A DNA stretch of 64,000 nucleotides, taken from positions 124,001 through 188,000 of the forward strand of contig VTFK01000570.1 of NCBI GenBank assembly GCA_009617715.1. The letters are read 5' to 3'. The notes under the pieces were generated by a model. That model made no database searches. It was given only the letters and a program-made list of their open reading frames with translations, and was not told the origin of the DNA. The position numbers and the translations under genes were made by a program. Source of the DNA: Plectrocnemia conspersa. Its lineage: Eukaryota; Arthropoda; Insecta; Trichoptera; Polycentropodidae. The first letter of the stretch is position 1. Every line of letters begins with the position of its first letter. Shown here in pieces: positions 62,666 through 64,000 of the stretch.

Positions 62666-62989
62666 TTGAAATCTGGTTTCGAGAAATGTTACGTAGCAAC
62701 AGTCGCGATATATGTATTATATACATATGTATAAATGTGTATTAAATATCATTTATTAAGAAAACCTGCCATGTAGTGATGGATAGACTAAAGTAGTACT
62801 TTGTATTTAAAAGTAGAGGTAATTTTAGGTTAGGTTTTAGATATTATTGCATATCACACAAACAATTCAACATGTAATGATAATGAAATATATTTTTATG
62901 ACTCTCCGATTCCTGGACACTTTTTTTTAAGCTTCTTAACGTGTCAACGTGTTTGTGTTTTAGGTTATCTAACTCATTCTTAGAAAATG

Positions 62990-63285
62990 TTCTAGAATTT
63001 GATCGATGTACCTATTGCGCGTTATTTGCGTCGAAATTGAAACGACACAATTTTGCGTAGGTGTCAAAACCATTTGAAAGACCCTCACGGCAGAGTTTCT
63101 CGCGGCCAAGAATCCTTGGAATGTAGCCCGCAATTACCAGCCGTGTGCGGGTTTTGTGGGAATTCTTTAAAAATGCGAAGGTCGAACCCCGGGCTTGAGG
63201 CAAATGTGTACAATTATAACCGAAATACGATTCTTATTGTTCTTCGCATTATTCGTAAACGTCGTCTAGCATTAGGCTGATACAC
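62990..63285. promoter_or_regulatory. Balanced-composition island
   Basis: Mixed-composition block with overlapping plus (63053-63280) and minus (63012-63203) frames and no recognised domain. A candidate conserved noncoding element. Confidence 0.25.
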
Positions 63286-63289
63286 ATTT

Positions 63290-64000
63290 TTGACTCTTTA
63301 AATATAAAATATATTAAAAGTGTAACATATAAGCAAAAAATTAAAGCTCCATTTTATAGTATTGTGTCACTTATAATTGAATATTTCAAATTAAATTGTC
63401 CTGGCATCGTAGCAGTTGGGTAATATATGTTAAAAATTGTCCACGAAAGGTGTTTTTACGATGTGCAATAGAAATTTAGGGTGCAAAAAGTGGATTATAG
63501 ATTTTCGCACGCTTAGAATATAAATGTAACCGATTCATAATTCTAATATTTTTTTAGGGCAATCCCACAAATGTTTCAAAAATCTTGGGTTAACCTTTCT
63601 TAGGTTCCCGCAGTAAACAATATTAGTTTTATGTTATTAGTTATTGTTTTACTATTTTTACAGTAAGGCTGTAGAATGTTCATATATATATGCATATCAT
63701 ATATATAATAAAATATTTAATTATGTCATAAAATCTTATGGAGCGTTCAATTGCACTGTAAAATAATGTATGTTCTAGTTATTTTTGGCACAAATATATA
63801 ATAGCTCAATTTAAATTTAAACTTTTAGCTGCATCTAGAGTTTTTCGGTATGTCTTATTTTTTAGATTTAGTCGATTTTATTATTGAAAAAATCATATAT
63901 TTATTTAAAATTATTTTTATTTTATACGATATTATAATTTAAATATTTTAAAGATATCAATTACTATCTAAATTATAATTAATAAAATATGTTATTAAAA
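63290..64000. other. AT-rich noncoding stretch to window end
   Basis: No supported feature. Confidence 0.35.

Overview
This looks like insect nuclear DNA: very AT-rich, with homopolymer and microsatellite tracts, spliceosomal GT/AG signals, and remnants of LINE, piggyBac, hAT and TIR transposons. There is no operon structure and no dense coding. The order cannot be fixed from the window; the transposon mix and base composition would suit a holometabolous insect such as a beetle, but that is a guess. No complete conventional host gene lies in the 64 kb. Most open reading frames are chance frames in AT-rich DNA or antisense shadows of transposons.

The main host-gene signals are on the + strand. 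A sharply bounded CpG-rich block at about 9050-9600 looks like an unmethylated promoter and first exon, with a CRE-like site, an AT-rich TATA-like stretch, a CACGTG box and a splice donor at 9597. A well-formed exon at 51678-52059 (strong acceptor, leader with short upstream ORFs, ATG at 51879, donor at 52060) encodes the first 60 residues of a protein with a hydrophobic segment followed by a Gly/Ser-rich stretch. The simplest reading is that these are exon 1 and the first coding exon of one gene, separated by a roughly 42 kb intron, with the rest of the gene downstream of the window. A second possible small split gene is at 1457-1644.

The space between and after these exons behaves like a giant intron. 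Long AT-rich stretches are broken by islands of a few hundred bases of near-balanced composition, which are candidate conserved noncoding or enhancer elements, at about 13.6-14.9, 18.0-18.4, 19.6-19.9, 22.5-22.9, 28.2-28.7, 29.3-29.6, 33.3-33.9, 36.2-36.7, 38.0-38.4, 39.3-39.8, 42.4-43.6, 47.7-48.2, 50.3-51.5, 57.4-57.9, 59.6-60.1, 62.2-62.7 and 63.0-63.3 kb.

Mobile DNA is plentiful. It includes a piggyBac transposase relic (5.9-6.8 kb, minus); an A-B-B-B-A array of an unnamed repeat (6.9-8.6 kb) with relatives at 10.6-11.5 and 32.6 kb; and two copies of one CR1/L2-like LINE (20.7-21.8 and 46.2-47.5 kb, both minus). A tRNA-like SINE pair sits at 37.4-37.7 kb. A 690-bp element with perfect 36-bp terminal inverted repeats and TA duplication (40.1-40.8 kb) still encodes an 88-residue, two-exon helix-turn-helix protein. 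There is also an old Jockey-type RT relic (44.2-45.3 kb, minus), a hAT element with an exact 8-bp target duplication (52.8-53.9 kb), and LINE C-terminal relics near 61.4-61.85 kb.
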